DNA of 64,000 bases. Source: Catonia carolina. Lineage: Eukaryota; Arthropoda; Insecta; Hemiptera; Achilidae. Below are positions 63,640 through 64,000 of this stretch, piece after piece (within the stretch, counting starts at the first letter, position 1; the number at the start of each line of letters is the position of its first letter). The notes beneath the pieces are model-generated. The model had not been told where the DNA came from and did not search any database. It saw nothing but the letters and a program-made list of their open reading frames with translations. A program made the translations under genes and the position numbers. Where the stretch lies: positions 2,853,501 through 2,917,500 of the forward strand of contig JAQMRL010000016.1 in assembly GCA_035578175.1 (NCBI GenBank), read 5' to 3'.

Positions 63640-64000
63640 AAAATTCTAAATTGTAAAGTACAGCAGCAAACAAACAAACACTGAACTGAAATTAAACATG
63701 AAACATAAAAAACCCAAGGCTTTGAAACTCTAACGACAACATGGTTGTTCACGGATGTAAAGCAAGATTGAAACTGAAAGCAAGATGGTGCTAACAAGAC
63801 AGTTGAATGTGAATTGATTTCTAAGAAAGAGTATAAACCAACTGGAAATAAAAGAGATAAGATTCAGTAGATAATGTAAGGACAGTGGGTGGATGTTAGA
63901 ATTTAATTGATGAATCAAACAAAGTGCTAGAGATAAAATAAAACTATTTTTGTAAAGTAGCATACATAGTTTATTCCAGTCCTGATCCGAGGACTTATGT
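63640..64000. other. No gene seen
   Basis: AT-rich end of the window; short minus-strand frames without resemblance to known proteins. Confidence 0.4.

Overview
This window looks like non-coding, repeat-dominated DNA from an animal nuclear genome, most probably an arthropod and plausibly an insect. The signs are low GC, no operons, spliceosomal-type signals, C2H2 zinc fingers, several clades of non-LTR retrotransposon (LINE), tRNA-derived SINEs, Helitron-like elements, hAT/Tc1-mariner-type DNA transposons and many TA-flanked miniature elements. Species cannot be decided from the sequence. Family names used here (HINE-like, LINE-A, LINE-B, SINE-A, IR-1, etc.) are local labels; none was checked against a repeat library.

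Layout. 1-5.7 kb: a HINE-like repeat cut by the window edge, LINE-B and jockey-like fragments, and a tandem pair of ~530 bp units. 5.76-11.2 kb: LINE-A, an almost complete non-LTR retrotransposon (ORF1, endonuclease, reverse transcriptase) inserted into a HINE-like copy with an 11-bp target-site duplication. 12.4-17 kb: a decayed but nearly full LINE-B on the minus strand with an SGNH-esterase-like ORF1, then an (AAC)-tailed SINE. 17.6-18.8 kb: the best candidate host gene, a C2H2 zinc-finger exon with a splice acceptor and one frameshift. 19.5-28.7 kb: further HINE-like, SINE, Helitron and miniature elements and LINE scraps. 28.7-33.7 kb: a mariner transposase relic and a ~4 kb inverted-repeat element holding two nested transposons. 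34-36.6 kb: one LINE reverse transcriptase fragment and otherwise empty AT-rich DNA. 36.6-39 kb: a cluster of HINE-like copies ending in a ~215 bp tandem array. 40.7-45.5 kb: palindromic elements nested in one another. 46-52.4 kb: LINE fragments, a Helitron carrying two later insertions, and a full HINE-like copy. 52.7-53.3 kb: a GC-rich island with a perfect histone-type 3' stem-loop and a TATA box but no histone ORF. 53.7-60.3 kb: a second foldback and a deeply nested repeat complex. 61.1-63.4 kb: a hAT element with an exact 8-bp duplication, carrying a LINE, inserted beside a Tigger/CENP-B-like relic.

How it fits together. Most of the interest is in insertion history. Several insertions can be dated relative to each other because both flanks of the interrupted older repeat can be read, and in several cases a second copy supplies the empty site. 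I found no evidence of a new multi-gene system. The most unusual single signals are the histone-style RNA 3' end on a non-histone unit, the structured HINE-like family with subterminal inverted repeats and an end hairpin, and an IR-1 family with 4-bp duplications.
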